NCBI RefSeq assembly: GCF_016634425.1
Contig: NZ_JAEPES010000002.1
Location: forward strand, 310,001-374,000
Source: Lacisediminihabitans changchengi
GTDB lineage: Bacteria; Actinomycetota; Actinomycetes; Actinomycetales; Microbacteriaceae
Length of the DNA stretch: 64,000 bases
Direction of reading: 5' to 3'
Positions 42,721-51,022 of the stretch are shown here, piece after piece (the first letter of the stretch is position 1; every line of letters begins with the position of its first letter). Below the pieces are notes generated by a model, which was not told the origin of the DNA, made no database searches, and saw only the letters and a program-made list of their open reading frames with translations. Both the position numbers and the translations under genes were made by a program.

Positions 42721-43159
42721 GCGGGCGGGCGCCGACACCGGCTCGGCCTCGCTCGAGTTCGTGACGGCCGGACTGATCCTGCTGCTGCCCGTCGTCTACC
42801 TGGTTCTCACGATGTCGGCGGTGCAGGGCGCGGCACTCGCAACGGAGGGGGCCGCACGGCAGGCCGTGCGCGTGTTCGTGCAGGCGGACTCGACCGCGCG
42901 CGCCCAGGCCGAGGCGCAGCGGGCCGTGGATTTCGCCCTCGCCGATTACGGGCTGAACGGATCGGATGCCCGGGTCGCCATTCGCTGCGCCCCGCATCCA
43001 TCCGACTGTCTCACCCGCCGCGGCCAGGTCAGCGTGACGGTCGCCGTCTCGGTACCGCTGCCACTCGTGCCGCCCGCCCTCACGGTGCAGGTGCCCCTCG
43101 AGGTCCCGCTGGAGGCGACCGCGAGTGAGCAGGTGTCTCGGTTCTGGGGCACGCGATGA
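42692..43159 (+). CDS. second TadE-like minor pilin
   Basis: A 155-aa pseudopilin-like protein. The ADTGSASLEFVTAGLIL segment again has Glu at +5 after Gly, followed by a hydrophobic helix (about 22-45). Its coding sequence overlaps the previous gene by 29 bp in a different frame. Two cysteines (RCAPHPSDC) in the external domain may form a disulfide. Confidence 0.8.
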   Translation: MQRWRLWIAERAGADTGSASLEFVTAGLILLLPVVYLVLTMSAVQGAALATEGAARQAVRVFVQADSTARAQAEAQRAVDFALADYGLNGSDARVAIRCAPHPSDCLTRRGQVSVTVAVSVPLPLVPPALTVQVPLEVPLEATASEQVSRFWGTR

Positions 43160-43593
43160 GAAACCGCTGGAAAGACGACGACGGCTCCACCCTGCCGCTG
43201 ATGATCTTCTACGGCTTTCTCTCGCTGGTGCTGATCCTGCTCGTGGTGGCGGCGACCTCGCTCTACCTCGAGCGCAAGCGGTTGTTCACCGTTGCGGACG
43301 GCGCTGCGCTCGCCGGAGCCGAGTCGTTCGCCCTCGACCGTGTCGATGTGACGGCGACCGGGCCGAAGCCGAGGTTGGAATCGCCTGAGGTGAGAAAAGC
43401 CGTCGACGACTACCTCGCCGTCGCGCCGATTGCGCGATTCGACCAGCTGCATGTGGATCGGGCGGTGAGCGTCGACGGCTCCAGCGCAACGGTCGAGCTC
43501 TCCGCGTACTGGCGCCCGCCGGTGGTCGCTGCCTTCGTGCCGCGGGGCATCCGGCTAGAGGTGACCGCGCTCGCCCGGTCAGTGTTGCACTGA
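43156..43593 (+). CDS. TadG-like pilus-associated protein
   Basis: A 145-aa protein with an N-terminal basic/acidic patch, GSTLPLMIFYGFLSLVLILLV helix (about 10-35) and an external domain containing RKRLFTVADGAALAGAES, characteristic of the TadG-like/Flp pilus-assembly family. Unlike the two TadE-like proteins it lacks the Glu after the Gly, so processing by prepilin peptidase is doubtful. The start overlaps the previous stop (ATGA). It ends the operon; no prepilin peptidase gene is in the window. Confidence 0.78.
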   Translation: MRNRWKDDDGSTLPLMIFYGFLSLVLILLVVAATSLYLERKRLFTVADGAALAGAESFALDRVDVTATGPKPRLESPEVRKAVDDYLAVAPIARFDQLHVDRAVSVDGSSATVELSAYWRPPVVAAFVPRGIRLEVTALARSVLH

Positions 43594-43640
43594 CCGCGGG
43601 TAGCCTGCGCGGCGCGCTCGGGAAACTCCGCCCCCCACGT

Positions 43641-43695
43641 GAGTTGCACGTTCGAGTGGTTCTGGAGCGGAAATAACCACTCCAACGTGCAATTC
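43641..43695. terminator. long inverted repeat (GAGTTGCACGTT family) after the tad operon
   Basis: Arms of 21 nt (43641-43661 and 43675-43695) match at 19 positions around a 13-nt loop. The outer end GAGTTGCACGTT is shared with the inverted repeat at 49941-49997. It lies 48 nt after the last tad gene and should terminate it. Confidence 0.8.
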
Positions 43696-43724
43696 GGCGA
43701 GGTCGACGCGAGGGCGATCCGCGT

Positions 43725-43730
43725 TAACCT
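43725..43730 (+). promoter_or_regulatory. TAACCT -10 element of a leaderless promoter
   Basis: TAACCT is followed by 6 nt and the GTG start at 43737. Confidence 0.55.
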
Positions 43731-43736
43731 GAATCG

Positions 43737-44894
43737 GTGACGGAACGCGAAGACCTGACCGACGGCAAGTGGGATGTCGTGGTCGTCGGCGCGGGGCCGG
43801 CCGGCTCATCCGCGGCGCGTGTCGCCGCCGAGCGCGGGGCACGGGTGCTGCTGCTCGACCGGTCCGAGTTTCCGCGCTACAAGACCTGCGGCGGCGGACT
43901 GATCGGCATCTCGCTCGATTATGTTCCGGCATCCGTTCGGGCGACGATCGAGCAGCAGGTCACCTCCGTCACGTTCACGCTGCGCGGGCACGCCGCCAAC
44001 ACCCATCGATCGCCGTCGCCGTTTCTCGGCCTGGTGCAGCGCGAACGCTTCGACCAGGCCTTGGTCGACGCCGCGATCGCCGCTGGGGTGACGTTCGCCG
44101 ACGGGGTGGCTGTGCGGGCGATCGAGACGGATGCCGCAGAACTCGTGACCCTGACGACCGACGTCGGCGACATCCGCGGCTCCGTCATCGTCGGGGCGGA
44201 CGGCGCCGGCGGCCGCATCGGCCGCTATGTCGGCGTCACTCCGGGCGGCATCGATCTCGCCCTCGAGCGTGAGATCGTGCGGCCGGCCGACGGGCGGAGC
44301 TGGGATGATCGCGTCTACCTCGACTGGGGGAGCGAGCCGGGAACGTACGCCTGGATGTTCCCCAAGACGGAGACGCTGACGGTCGGGGTGATCCAGGCGA
44401 AAGGATCGCCGGACGCGACGCGCAGTTACCTCGACCGCTACGTCGGCGAACTCGACCTGGCCGATGCCGAGGTCGCCCGCGCCAGTGGACACCTCGCCCA
44501 GTGGCGCACGGCCGACTCCCCGCTGCGGCGTGGACCGGTGATCGTCGTCGGCGACGCCGCCGCGCTGCTCGACCCGTTCACGCGCGAGGGGATCTCCTTC
44601 GCGCTCCGGTCGGGAAGCTGGGCGGGCGTGGCAGCGGCATCCGCTGTCCGAGGGAATGCGACGGCGCTGGAGGACTACGCCGAGCGGGTGCGAGCAGAGC
44701 TGCAGCCCGAGATCGCGGCGGGGTCGCGCGTGCTTCGGCTGTTCGAACGCCGACCCGGGCTCGTTCATGGGCTGATCGGCTACACGGTGGTCGGGGCGCG
44801 CCTGTTCATCCGTGTCTGCCGCGGGCAGCTCACGCTTGCCGACCTGTTTCGCCACCGCGTGACGCGCCTAGCGCTGGCGCTCTTCCGCCGCTGA
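43737..44894 (+). CDS. geranylgeranyl-reductase-family FAD-dependent oxidoreductase
   Basis: A 385-aa flavoprotein. The FAD-binding dinucleotide fold is VVVGAGPAGSSAARVAA (15-31), the family-specific FPRYKTCGGGL follows, and VIVVGDAAALLDPFTREGIS is the second FAD motif. Members reduce isoprenoid chains, including menaquinone side chains in actinobacteria (MenJ-type), though other substrates are known. The GTG start at 43737 lies 6 nt after TAACCT. It is a single-gene unit. Confidence 0.82.
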   Translation: MTEREDLTDGKWDVVVVGAGPAGSSAARVAAERGARVLLLDRSEFPRYKTCGGGLIGISLDYVPASVRATIEQQVTSVTFTLRGHAANTHRSPSPFLGLVQRERFDQALVDAAIAAGVTFADGVAVRAIETDAAELVTLTTDVGDIRGSVIVGADGAGGRIGRYVGVTPGGIDLALEREIVRPADGRSWDDRVYLDWGSEPGTYAWMFPKTETLTVGVIQAKGSPDATRSYLDRYVGELDLADAEVARASGHLAQWRTADSPLRRGPVIVVGDAAALLDPFTREGISFALRSGSWAGVAAASAVRGNATALEDYAERVRAELQPEIAAGSRVLRLFERRPGLVHGLIGYTVVGARLFIRVCRGQLTLADLFRHRVTRLALALFRR

Positions 44895-44899
44895 GCCTG

Positions 44900-44985
44900 C
44901 CGACATCCCGTCCTTCCGACATCCGGTCCTTCCGACATCCGTCCTTCCGACATCCGCACTTCCGACATCCGCACTTCCGCACTTC
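44900..44985. repeat. about five tandem copies of a 15-16-bp unit
   Basis: Units of the form CTTCCGACATCCGTC recur with single-base variation from about 44900, becoming CTTCCGACATCCGCA and then CACTTCCG. They run directly into the inverted repeat at 44978-45102 and share its CTTCCG start, so the hairpin arm may have grown from this array. Confidence 0.8.
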
Positions 44986-45102
44986 CGAAATGCAGGTAAT
45001 GCGCGAGCAAGTGCGGAGTGTCGGCGCAGACGCGCCGACATCCAGACAGAATTTCCTTCATTTCGGAACTGAGCGGAGCGGCCGTCTTTTCGGAAGTGCG
45101 GG
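44978..45102. repeat. nested inverted repeat (CTTCCGAAATGCAGG family)
   Basis: Outer 13-bp perfect arms (44978-44990 and 45090-45102), a middle imperfect pair (TTCCGAAATGCAGG with TTCCTTCATTTCGGAA) and an inner 9-bp hairpin (45020-45028 with 45033-45041). The core matches the inverted repeat at 63490-63577. It lies in a convergent gap and could terminate both neighbours. Confidence 0.75.
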
Positions 45103-45132
45103 GCGCGCGCAGAGCAGCCGGAGCGGATACCC

Positions 45133-46383
45133 CTACGCCGGGCGGCGCGTGTGCGGTGAGTACCGCGGAACGTAGCGCAGCAGGATGCCTGCGCCGACCA
45201 GCCCGAGCACACCCATCACTCCGCTCGCGAAGGCGATGGACACCAGGGCGGTGAGAGCCGAGAGGGCGAGCGGTGCTCCGGCACCGCCGGAATCCCCGGT
45301 GAAGCGCCAGGCGCCGAGGAAGGGCGCGGGGTTGCGCTGGTCGGCGAGGTCAGCGCCCAACGTCATCAGGATGCCGCTGCCCACGCCGTTCGCGATCGAC
45401 ATGAAGAAGGCGGCGATCACGAACCACACGAAGGCGCCGGGCACGTTGTGAGTGAACGCGAGCAGAAGGTGACCGATGCCGAGCCCGATCATCGAGGGCA
45501 GGGCGCTCCACAGCCGGCCGAAGCGATCCATGATCTGACCGCTGGCGTAGAAAAGAGCGAAATCGATGGCGCCGGCGATGCCGATCACCAGCGCGGTCTG
45601 GGTGTCTTGCACGCCGATGCTGACTGCCCAGAGCGGCAGGATCACCTGGCGGCTCGCCCGCATCGCCCCGATCAGGCCAGCTCCCGTGCCGAGTCGCAGC
45701 AGTACGGCACGGCTGTTCCAGATGGTGCGGAACAGCCCGTGGCTCTCGGCCGCGACGAATTTCTCGCCCTCACGGTTCGGCGAGGCGATGCGCTTCTCCA
45801 CCAGCGCTTCGGTTGGATCCTTGAGCACGAACAGCAGGATCGCGGCACCGATGCAGCCCACGATGTGCACCCAGAACACGGCCTGCGTCGACCCGGTGAG
45901 ATGGATGATCGCGGCGCTGATGAACGGTCCGATGAAGTACCCCAGCCGGAACGTGCCGCCGAGCGTCGACAGAGATCTGGCGCGAAAGTGGATCGGCACG
46001 AAGCTGGTCATGAAGGCATGCCTGGCCAGAGCGAAGACGGCCGTAGAGAGCCCGATCGCGAAGATCCCGATACCGAGAACCAGCGGGTTCGGCGCCACCA
46101 GTGCGGTGATCAGTCCGACCACCGAGAGCAGTGCTGCGTAGATCATGGCGTTGCGCTCGCCGATGTGCGCGACGATCCAGCCGCTCGGAATGTCGCCGAA
46201 GAGCTGCCCGACCAGGATCATCGAGGCGATGACGCCCGAGATCGCGAGCGTCGCGCCGAGGTTGTCGGCGACCACGGGGATGATCGGGATGATCGCGCCC
46301 TCACCGATGGAGAACAGCAGCGTGGGGGCGATCGCGGGGAGGACGATGGAGCGGAAATTGAAGTCATTCTGCGCCTCGCTCAT
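45133..46383 (-). CDS. MFS transporter
   Basis: A 416-aa major facilitator with about twelve spans. Its first loop has [20 protein letters not shown], and the second-half equivalent [15 protein letters not shown] is typical of drug/metabolite exporters. Substrate unknown. The ATG at 46383 lies 7 nt after TAGCAT on the minus strand, so it is probably leaderless. A longer upstream frame into the prfB region on the other strand is not supported. The gene is divergent from prfB. Confidence 0.85.
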   Translation of the reverse strand: MSEAQNDFNFRSIVLPAIAPTLLFSIGEGAIIPIIPVVADNLGATLAISGVIASMILVGQLFGDIPSGWIVAHIGERNAMIYAALLSVVGLITALVAPNPLVLGIGIFAIGLSTAVFALARHAFMTSFVPIHFRARSLSTLGGTFRLGYFIGPFISAAIIHLTGSTQAVFWVHIVGCIGAAILLFVLKDPTEALVEKRIASPNREGEKFVAAESHGLFRTIWNSRAVLLRLGTGAGLIGAMRASRQVILPLWAVSIGVQDTQTALVIGIAGAIDFALFYASGQIMDRFGRLWSALPSMIGLGIGHLLLAFTHNVPGAFVWFVIAAFFMSIANGVGSGILMTLGADLADQRNPAPFLGAWRFTGDSGGAGAPLALSALTALVSIAFASGVMGVLGLVGAGILLRYVPRYSPHTRRPA

Positions 46384-46441
46384 CCCTTCGATGCTATCCC
46401 CGCCGAGCTCGCAGCCCCGCTCCGGTAGTCTTGAGCGCGAC

Positions 46442-47548
46442 ATGGACGAGCTCGATTTCTCTGAACAGATCGCTTCCCTTCGCTCGACCTTCGCGGACAT
46501 CCGTTCCGTCATCGGTGTCGACCGTCTCATCGCCGAGATCTCCGACCTGAGCGAGCAGGCCGGCGTGCCCGACCTGTGGGACGACACCGAGAAGGCGCAG
46601 AAGGTGACGAGCGCGCTCAGCCACCGACAGGCCGAGCTCGCGAAGGTGAACAGCATCCAGTCGCGACTCGACGACCTCGAGATCATGGTCGAGCTCGCCA
46701 ACGAAGAGGCGGATGTCGCTGCCGCAGCCGAGGCGCGCACCGAGCTGGAGAGCATTCAGAAGGTGCTCGGCGAGCTCGAGGTGCAGACGCTGCTGAACGG
46801 CGAGTGGGACTCCCACCCCGCCGTGATCACCATCCGTGCGGGAGCCGGGGGAGTGGATGCTGCGGACTTCGCGGAAATGCTGCAGCGCATGTACCTCCGC
46901 TGGGCCGAACAGCACGGGTATCCCGCGACGATCATGGACACAAGCTACGCGGAGGAGGCCGGCATCAAGTCGACCACCTTCGAGATCAACGCACCCTTCG
47001 CCTTCGGAACGCTGGGCGTCGAGGCCGGCACACACCGCCTGGTGCGAATGAGCCCCTTCAACTCGGCGGGCAAGCGTCAGACCAGCTTTGCGGCGGTGGA
47101 GGTGATCCCGCTGATCGAGGAGGCCGGAGCGATCGAGGTTCCCGACAACGACATCCGTGTCGATGTGTTCCGCTCCAGCGGCCCCGGCGGCCAGTCGGTC
47201 AACACCACCGACTCGGCAGTGCGCATCACCCACCTTCCGACCGGCATCGTCGTCTCGATGCAGAACGAGAAGAGCCAGATTCAGAACCGCGCCGCGGCGA
47301 TGCGCGTGCTGCAGAGCCGGCTGCTGATCATGCAGCGCGAGCAGGAGGCCGCTGCGAAGAAGGAGCTCGCGGGCAACATCACCGCGAGCTGGGGCGACCA
47401 GATGCGCAGCTACGTCTTGGCGCCGTACCAGATGGTCAAAGACCTCCGCACCGACTTCGAGGTCAACAACCCCTCGGCGGTGTTCGACGGCGACCTCGAC
47501 GGCTTCATCAACGCCGGAATAAAGTGGCGCAAGCGCGACAAGGACTAG
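46442..47548 (+). CDS. prfB: peptide chain release factor 2
   Basis: A 368-aa release factor that recognises UAA and UGA. The SPF stop-codon-reading tripeptide (RMSPFNSAG) identifies RF2 rather than RF1, and the peptidyl-hydrolysis GGQ is in [15 protein letters not shown]. The frame is continuous with no internal CTTTGA slip site near codon 25, so the programmed frameshift used in many bacteria is absent, as usual in actinobacteria. The start is placed at 46442 by homology. Confidence 0.96.
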   Translation: MDELDFSEQIASLRSTFADIRSVIGVDRLIAEISDLSEQAGVPDLWDDTEKAQKVTSALSHRQAELAKVNSIQSRLDDLEIMVELANEEADVAAAAEARTELESIQKVLGELEVQTLLNGEWDSHPAVITIRAGAGGVDAADFAEMLQRMYLRWAEQHGYPATIMDTSYAEEAGIKSTTFEINAPFAFGTLGVEAGTHRLVRMSPFNSAGKRQTSFAAVEVIPLIEEAGAIEVPDNDIRVDVFRSSGPGGQSVNTTDSAVRITHLPTGIVVSMQNEKSQIQNRAAAMRVLQSRLLIMQREQEAAAKKELAGNITASWGDQMRSYVLAPYQMVKDLRTDFEVNNPSAVFDGDLDGFINAGIKWRKRDKD

Positions 47549-47678
47549 GCACGCAGCCACGACTCTGTCGCTCCGTCAGCTGCGGGGTTACGAGCAGGTA
47601 GCGCGTTCCTGTGAGTGTCGAGATGCGGCCTGTCGTGCCCCCGATTCCGGGGCGTCATTGCTTAGGGTCGTTCTCGCC

Positions 47679-48443
47679 ATGATTCGGTTTGACCAGGTAA
47701 CCAAGCTCTATAAGAGCAACGCACGGCCGGCGCTCAACGCGGTCTCCCTCGAGATACTCCGAGGGGAGTTCGTGTTTCTCGTCGGCGCCTCTGGCAGCGG
47801 CAAATCGAGCTTCCTCAGGTTGGTGCTCAAGGAGGAGACTCCGAGCCGCGGCCAGATCCACGTGCTCGGGCAGAACCTCGGGCAGCTCTCGAGTCGCAAG
47901 GTGCCCTACTTCAGGCGCAACCTCGGGGTGGTGTTCCAAGACTTCCGCCTGCTGCCGCAGAAGTCGGTCTTCGACAACGTCGCGTTCACCCTCCAGGTGA
48001 TCGGCAAGTCGAAGGGCTTCATCCAGGAAGCTGTTCCGGATGTGTTGCGCATGGTCGGACTCGCCGGCAAGACCAACCGCCTCCCGCACGAACTCTCCGG
48101 TGGTGAGCAGCAGCGGGTGGCCATCGCCCGCGCGATCGTGAACAAGCCGGCCATCCTGCTCGCCGATGAGCCGACCGGTAACCTCGACCCGTCGACCAGC
48201 GCGGGCATCATGACCCTTCTCGAGCGCATCAGCAAGGGCGGAACGACCGTGCTGATGGCCACCCACGATGCCGGCATCGTCGACCAGATGCAGCGCCGCG
48301 TCATCGAGCTCGTCGCCGGCCAGGTGGTGCGCGATGAGCGTCAGGGCGGGTACCAGACCCAGACGGTTCCGATCCAGAGATTCGGCGCACAGCCGGGGTA
48401 CGGCGACATCGGTATCGCCGGGCAGTCGGAGGCGACGCGATGA
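47679..48443 (+). CDS. ftsE: cell-division ATP-binding protein
   Basis: A 254-aa ABC ATPase of the FtsEX complex. Walker A GASGSGKS (36-43), signature [14 protein letters not shown] and Walker [13 protein letters not shown] are intact. The C-terminal 35 residues after the domain are an extension seen in actinobacterial FtsE. With FtsX it regulates peptidoglycan hydrolases at the septum. The ATG at 47679 follows TAGGGT by 10 nt. It is coupled to ftsX (4-nt overlap). Confidence 0.95.
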   Translation: MIRFDQVTKLYKSNARPALNAVSLEILRGEFVFLVGASGSGKSSFLRLVLKEETPSRGQIHVLGQNLGQLSSRKVPYFRRNLGVVFQDFRLLPQKSVFDNVAFTLQVIGKSKGFIQEAVPDVLRMVGLAGKTNRLPHELSGGEQQRVAIARAIVNKPAILLADEPTGNLDPSTSAGIMTLLERISKGGTTVLMATHDAGIVDQMQRRVIELVAGQVVRDERQGGYQTQTVPIQRFGAQPGYGDIGIAGQSEATR

Positions 48444-49354
48444 GATTCGGACTGATCATGTCCGAGGTCGGCAACGGCCTGCGGCGTAACTTCTCGATGG
48501 TGGTCTCGGTGATTCTCGTCACCTTCATCTCGCTGACCTTCGTCGGTGCCGCCATCCTGCTGCAGTTTCAGATCGGCCAGATGAAGGGCTATTGGAACGA
48601 TCGCGCCCAGGTGGCCGTCTACCTCTGCACCGACAATTCGTCCACCGGCAACTGCAAGCTGACCGAGGCGACGGATGCCCAGAAAGAGCTGATCAAAACC
48701 CAGCTCGACACCCCGGCGCTCGCCGATCTGATCAAGTCGGTGAGCTTCCAGAATCACAAACAGGTCTACGCGCAGTACAAGGCCAGCTTCGGTGACACCA
48801 CCGGCTCCGACTTCATCACCCCCTCCGACCTGCCGGAGACCTACTCGATCAGCCTCAAGGACCCGCAGCAGGCACCGGTGATCTCCGAAAGCCTCTCGAG
48901 TCTGGCGGGCGTCGAACAGGTGGTCGACCAGCGTAAATACCTCGACCCGATCTTCAGCGCCCTGAATGCGGCAAGCCTCACGGCGGTGGGCATCGCGGTG
49001 CTGATGCTCGTCGCTGCCGTGCTGCTGATCGCCACCACCATCCGGCTCTCCGCCTTCTCGCGGCGGCGCGAGCTGGGAATCATGAGGCTGGTCGGTGCCT
49101 CGAACCGCTTCATCCAGACGCCGTTCATCCTCGAGGGGGTGATCGCCGCGCTGATCGGATCGGTGCTGGCGAGCGTCGCCGTGGTGCTGATCGTCAAATT
49201 CTTCGTGCGCGGCTATCTGGCCGAGCAATCGCAGGGGTTCCCATTCATCGGCTTCGGCGAGGGACTCATCGTGGTGCCGATCCTGCTGGTGGTGGGGGCG
49301 GTGCTCGCGGCGTCCTCGGCCAGCGTGGCGATCGGGCGCTACCTCAAGGTCTAG
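48440..49354 (+). CDS. ftsX: cell-division permease
   Basis: A 304-aa membrane protein with the FtsX layout: one N-terminal span (about 20-42), an external domain of about 125 residues with two cysteines (LCTDN, GNCKL), then three C-terminal spans; [18 protein letters not shown] is the coupling segment before the second half. The external domain should touch a peptidoglycan hydrolase or its activator. Downstream comes smpB. Confidence 0.95.
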   Translation: MRFGLIMSEVGNGLRRNFSMVVSVILVTFISLTFVGAAILLQFQIGQMKGYWNDRAQVAVYLCTDNSSTGNCKLTEATDAQKELIKTQLDTPALADLIKSVSFQNHKQVYAQYKASFGDTTGSDFITPSDLPETYSISLKDPQQAPVISESLSSLAGVEQVVDQRKYLDPIFSALNAASLTAVGIAVLMLVAAVLLIATTIRLSAFSRRRELGIMRLVGASNRFIQTPFILEGVIAALIGSVLASVAVVLIVKFFVRGYLAEQSQGFPFIGFGEGLIVVPILLVVGAVLAASSASVAIGRYLKV

Positions 49355-49435
49355 ATCCGTTCGCGAATCGGCGTCTGCACGGATAGACTGATGGGCTGCT
49401 CGGACTCGCCGGGCACAGCATCCAGGAGTTGAATC

Positions 49436-49912
49436 GTGCCCAGGGAACGTGGCCAGAACATCGTGGCCACCAATCGCAAGGCGCGCCACGACTACACCAT
49501 CGAAGACACCTATGAGGCGGGACTCTCGCTGACAGGCACCGAGGTGAAGTCGTTGCGGGCCGGTCGGGCGTCCCTGGTCGACGGCTACGCGTTCATCGAG
49601 AACGGCGAGGCGTGGCTGGATGCCGTGCACATCCCCGAGTACAACCAGGGCACCTGGAACAATCATCCGCCCCGCCGCAAGCGCAAACTGCTGCTGCACA
49701 AGGCGCAGATCCTCAAGATCCACAACAAGGTCAAAGAGGGCGGGTACACGATCGTGCCGCTGCAGATCTATTTCAGCGACGGCCGGGCCAAGGTTGAGAT
49801 CGCGGTGGCCAAGGGCAAGCGCGAGTACGACAAGCGCCAGGCGCTGCGCGAGCGCCAGGACAACCGCGAGGCAGATCGGGCGATGTCGGCCCGCCGCAAC
49901 CTCGGCGATTAG
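49436..49912 (+). CDS. smpB: SsrA-binding protein
   Basis: A 158-aa tmRNA-binding protein needed for trans-translation. It has [34 protein letters not shown] at the start (conserved core), [24 protein letters not shown] and the basic C-terminal tail (KKRE-type: [11 protein letters not shown]) that occupies the mRNA channel. The GTG start at 49436 has AGGAG 8 nt upstream. The tmRNA gene lies 250 nt downstream. Confidence 0.96.
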   Translation: MPRERGQNIVATNRKARHDYTIEDTYEAGLSLTGTEVKSLRAGRASLVDGYAFIENGEAWLDAVHIPEYNQGTWNNHPPRRKRKLLLHKAQILKIHNKVKEGGYTIVPLQIYFSDGRAKVEIAVAKGKREYDKRQALRERQDNREADRAMSARRNLGD

Positions 49913-49940
49913 CTGCCCCTTCTCGCTCCCTCTCTCTCGC

Positions 49941-49997
49941 TGAGTTGCATGTTTTGGCTGTTCTCAGCGCGTCAAAGCAGCCAAAACATGCAACTCA
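49941..49997. terminator. perfect 20-bp inverted repeat (GAGTTGCATGTT family)
   Basis: Arms at 49941-49960 and 49978-49997 are perfectly complementary around a 17-nt loop, 28 nt after smpB. The outer GAGTTGCAYGTT is shared with 43641-43695 while the inner arm differs. It probably terminates the ftsEX-smpB transcript before the separately promoted tmRNA gene. Confidence 0.85.
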
Positions 49998-50052
49998 CGG
50001 TGGTGGTTGGCGGTGTGGAGAGCGGATGTCGGCGGCTCGCGTGATACTGGAG

Positions 50053-50078
50053 GGAATCAGCATCCCGTTCCTGATGTT
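50053..50078 (+). promoter_or_regulatory. SigR/SigH-type promoter of the tmRNA gene
   Basis: GGAAT (50053-50057), an 18-nt spacer and GTT (50076-50078) match the thiol-stress sigma factor consensus GGAAT-N18-GTT exactly. The predicted start near 50085 leaves a leader of about 80 nt that includes the left arm of the flanking stem. Confidence 0.7.
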
Positions 50079-50124
50079 CTATGCTGAATAGCCGCGTGCA
50101 CGTCGCGTGGTTTTGGAAACTCAA

Positions 50125-50142
50125 CAGTGTGCGATAGCGACC
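50125..50142 (+). promoter_or_regulatory. left arm of an 18-bp stem enclosing the tmRNA
   Basis: CAGTGTGCGATAGCGACC is perfectly complementary to 50542-50559, just past the mature 3' end. In the precursor RNA the two would form an uninterrupted 18-bp helix around the whole tmRNA, a likely RNase III-type processing stem. Confidence 0.8.
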
Positions 50143-50163
50143 CGGTCTTCACCGACCGCGCTT

Positions 50164-50538
50164 GGGGATGATCGGTTTCGACATTGCCTGCGTGAGTGTG
50201 AGAAGCGGGTCGAGGATGCAGGCTTATCTCGTAAACGATGTCTGCAAACAATAAGTGCGAAATCTAACCGCGCTGACTTCGCTCTCGCTGCCTAAGCAAG
50301 AGCACTAATGAAGTCCGTCAGACCGGGGACGCTCTCTAACCGGATCCTGGCGCAATTTAGAGAGATTGCTGTGGTGTTACGCCCTAGGGCACCGCGGGAC
50401 TCGAACTAGGACTGGGCTCGTCGGATTAGATGCCAGTGGCAAATTCCGGGGCCGAGTAGAACGCTTTCACTGGCTACACCCGTAGAAGGCATATGACCAC
50501 AGCAGTGGACGGGGGTTCAATTCCCCCCATCTCCACCA
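50164..50538 (+). ncRNA. ssrA: transfer-messenger RNA
   Basis: A 375-nt tmRNA. The acceptor arm pairs GGGGATG at the 5' end with CATCTCC at the 3' end (one G-U), followed by A and encoded CCA (50536-50538), with the T-arm GGGGGTTCAATTCC just before. The tag frame runs from GCG at 50257 to TAA at 50293-50295 and encodes AKSNRADFALAA, ending in the standard protease signal. It rescues stalled ribosomes with SmpB, encoded just upstream. Confidence 0.97.
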
Positions 50539-50541
50539 ACT

Positions 50542-50559
50542 GGTCGCTATCGCACACTG
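50542..50559 (+). promoter_or_regulatory. right arm of the tmRNA-flanking stem
   Basis: Exact reverse complement of 50125-50142, beginning 3 nt after the encoded CCA and lying before the terminator at 50570. Confidence 0.8.
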
Positions 50560-50569
50560 CCTGAGATGC

Positions 50570-50601
50570 AGAAAGGGCCGCCCCGAGGGGCGGCCCTTTC
50601 T
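50570..50601 (+). terminator. terminator of the tmRNA gene
   Basis: A 15-bp GC-rich stem (50570-50584 with 50587-50601; practically 14 bp with a CGAG loop) followed by GTGTT. Also usable by the convergent minus-strand gene ending at 50618. Confidence 0.9.
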
Positions 50602-50617
50602 GTGTTCCGAGGTCTTG

Positions 50618-50980
50618 CTAGGCGAAGACCCGAAAGCTCAGGAGCTTGTAGACGGGCGTCATCAGTGCCAGGAAGGGCACCAGCACCCGCAGGGCGTACA
50701 CCATGACGGTGATCTGGGCCAGGTCGCCGATCGCGAACAGGGCGATTGCGACGATTCCCATGATCGCGGCGGTGCGCAGTTCGCGCAGGGTGCCCAACGA
50801 GGGAGTGGCGAGGGCGATGCTCGCCAAGACGATTCCGATGTCGACCATGAAGCCACGGCCGCCCATGGTGGGCAGCAGGTGGCTAAACGACCAGAGCAGG
50901 ATGGCGATCACCCAGAAGAGCACGAAGACGAGGCCGACGAGCGACTTCGGGACCGGCCTCTTATCCAATGCGACGGACAT
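50618..50980 (-). CDS. small integral membrane protein, unknown
   Basis: A 120-aa protein with four hydrophobic segments (about 14-36, 44-60, 70-88, 93-115), basic first loop and no recognised motif. AAGGAG 7 nt before the ATG at 50980 supports expression. It is convergent with the tmRNA gene and probably transcribed alone. Function unknown. Confidence 0.75.
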   Translation of the reverse strand: MSVALDKRPVPKSLVGLVFVLFWVIAILLWSFSHLLPTMGGRGFMVDIGIVLASIALATPSLGTLRELRTAAIMGIVAIALFAIGDLAQITVMVYALRVLVPFLALMTPVYKLLSFRVFA

Positions 50981-51022
50981 GCACGTACTCCTTGTTGCGG
51001 GTGGCGACTGACAGAACCAACC

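Noticed and set aside
44900..45102. possible CRISPR-like array
   Set aside because: The units are 15-16 bp in direct tandem with no spacers and lead into an inverted repeat; no cas genes nearby.
46442..46560. programmed frameshift in prfB
   Set aside because: The frame is continuous from the ATG and no CTTTGA slip site or in-frame early stop exists.
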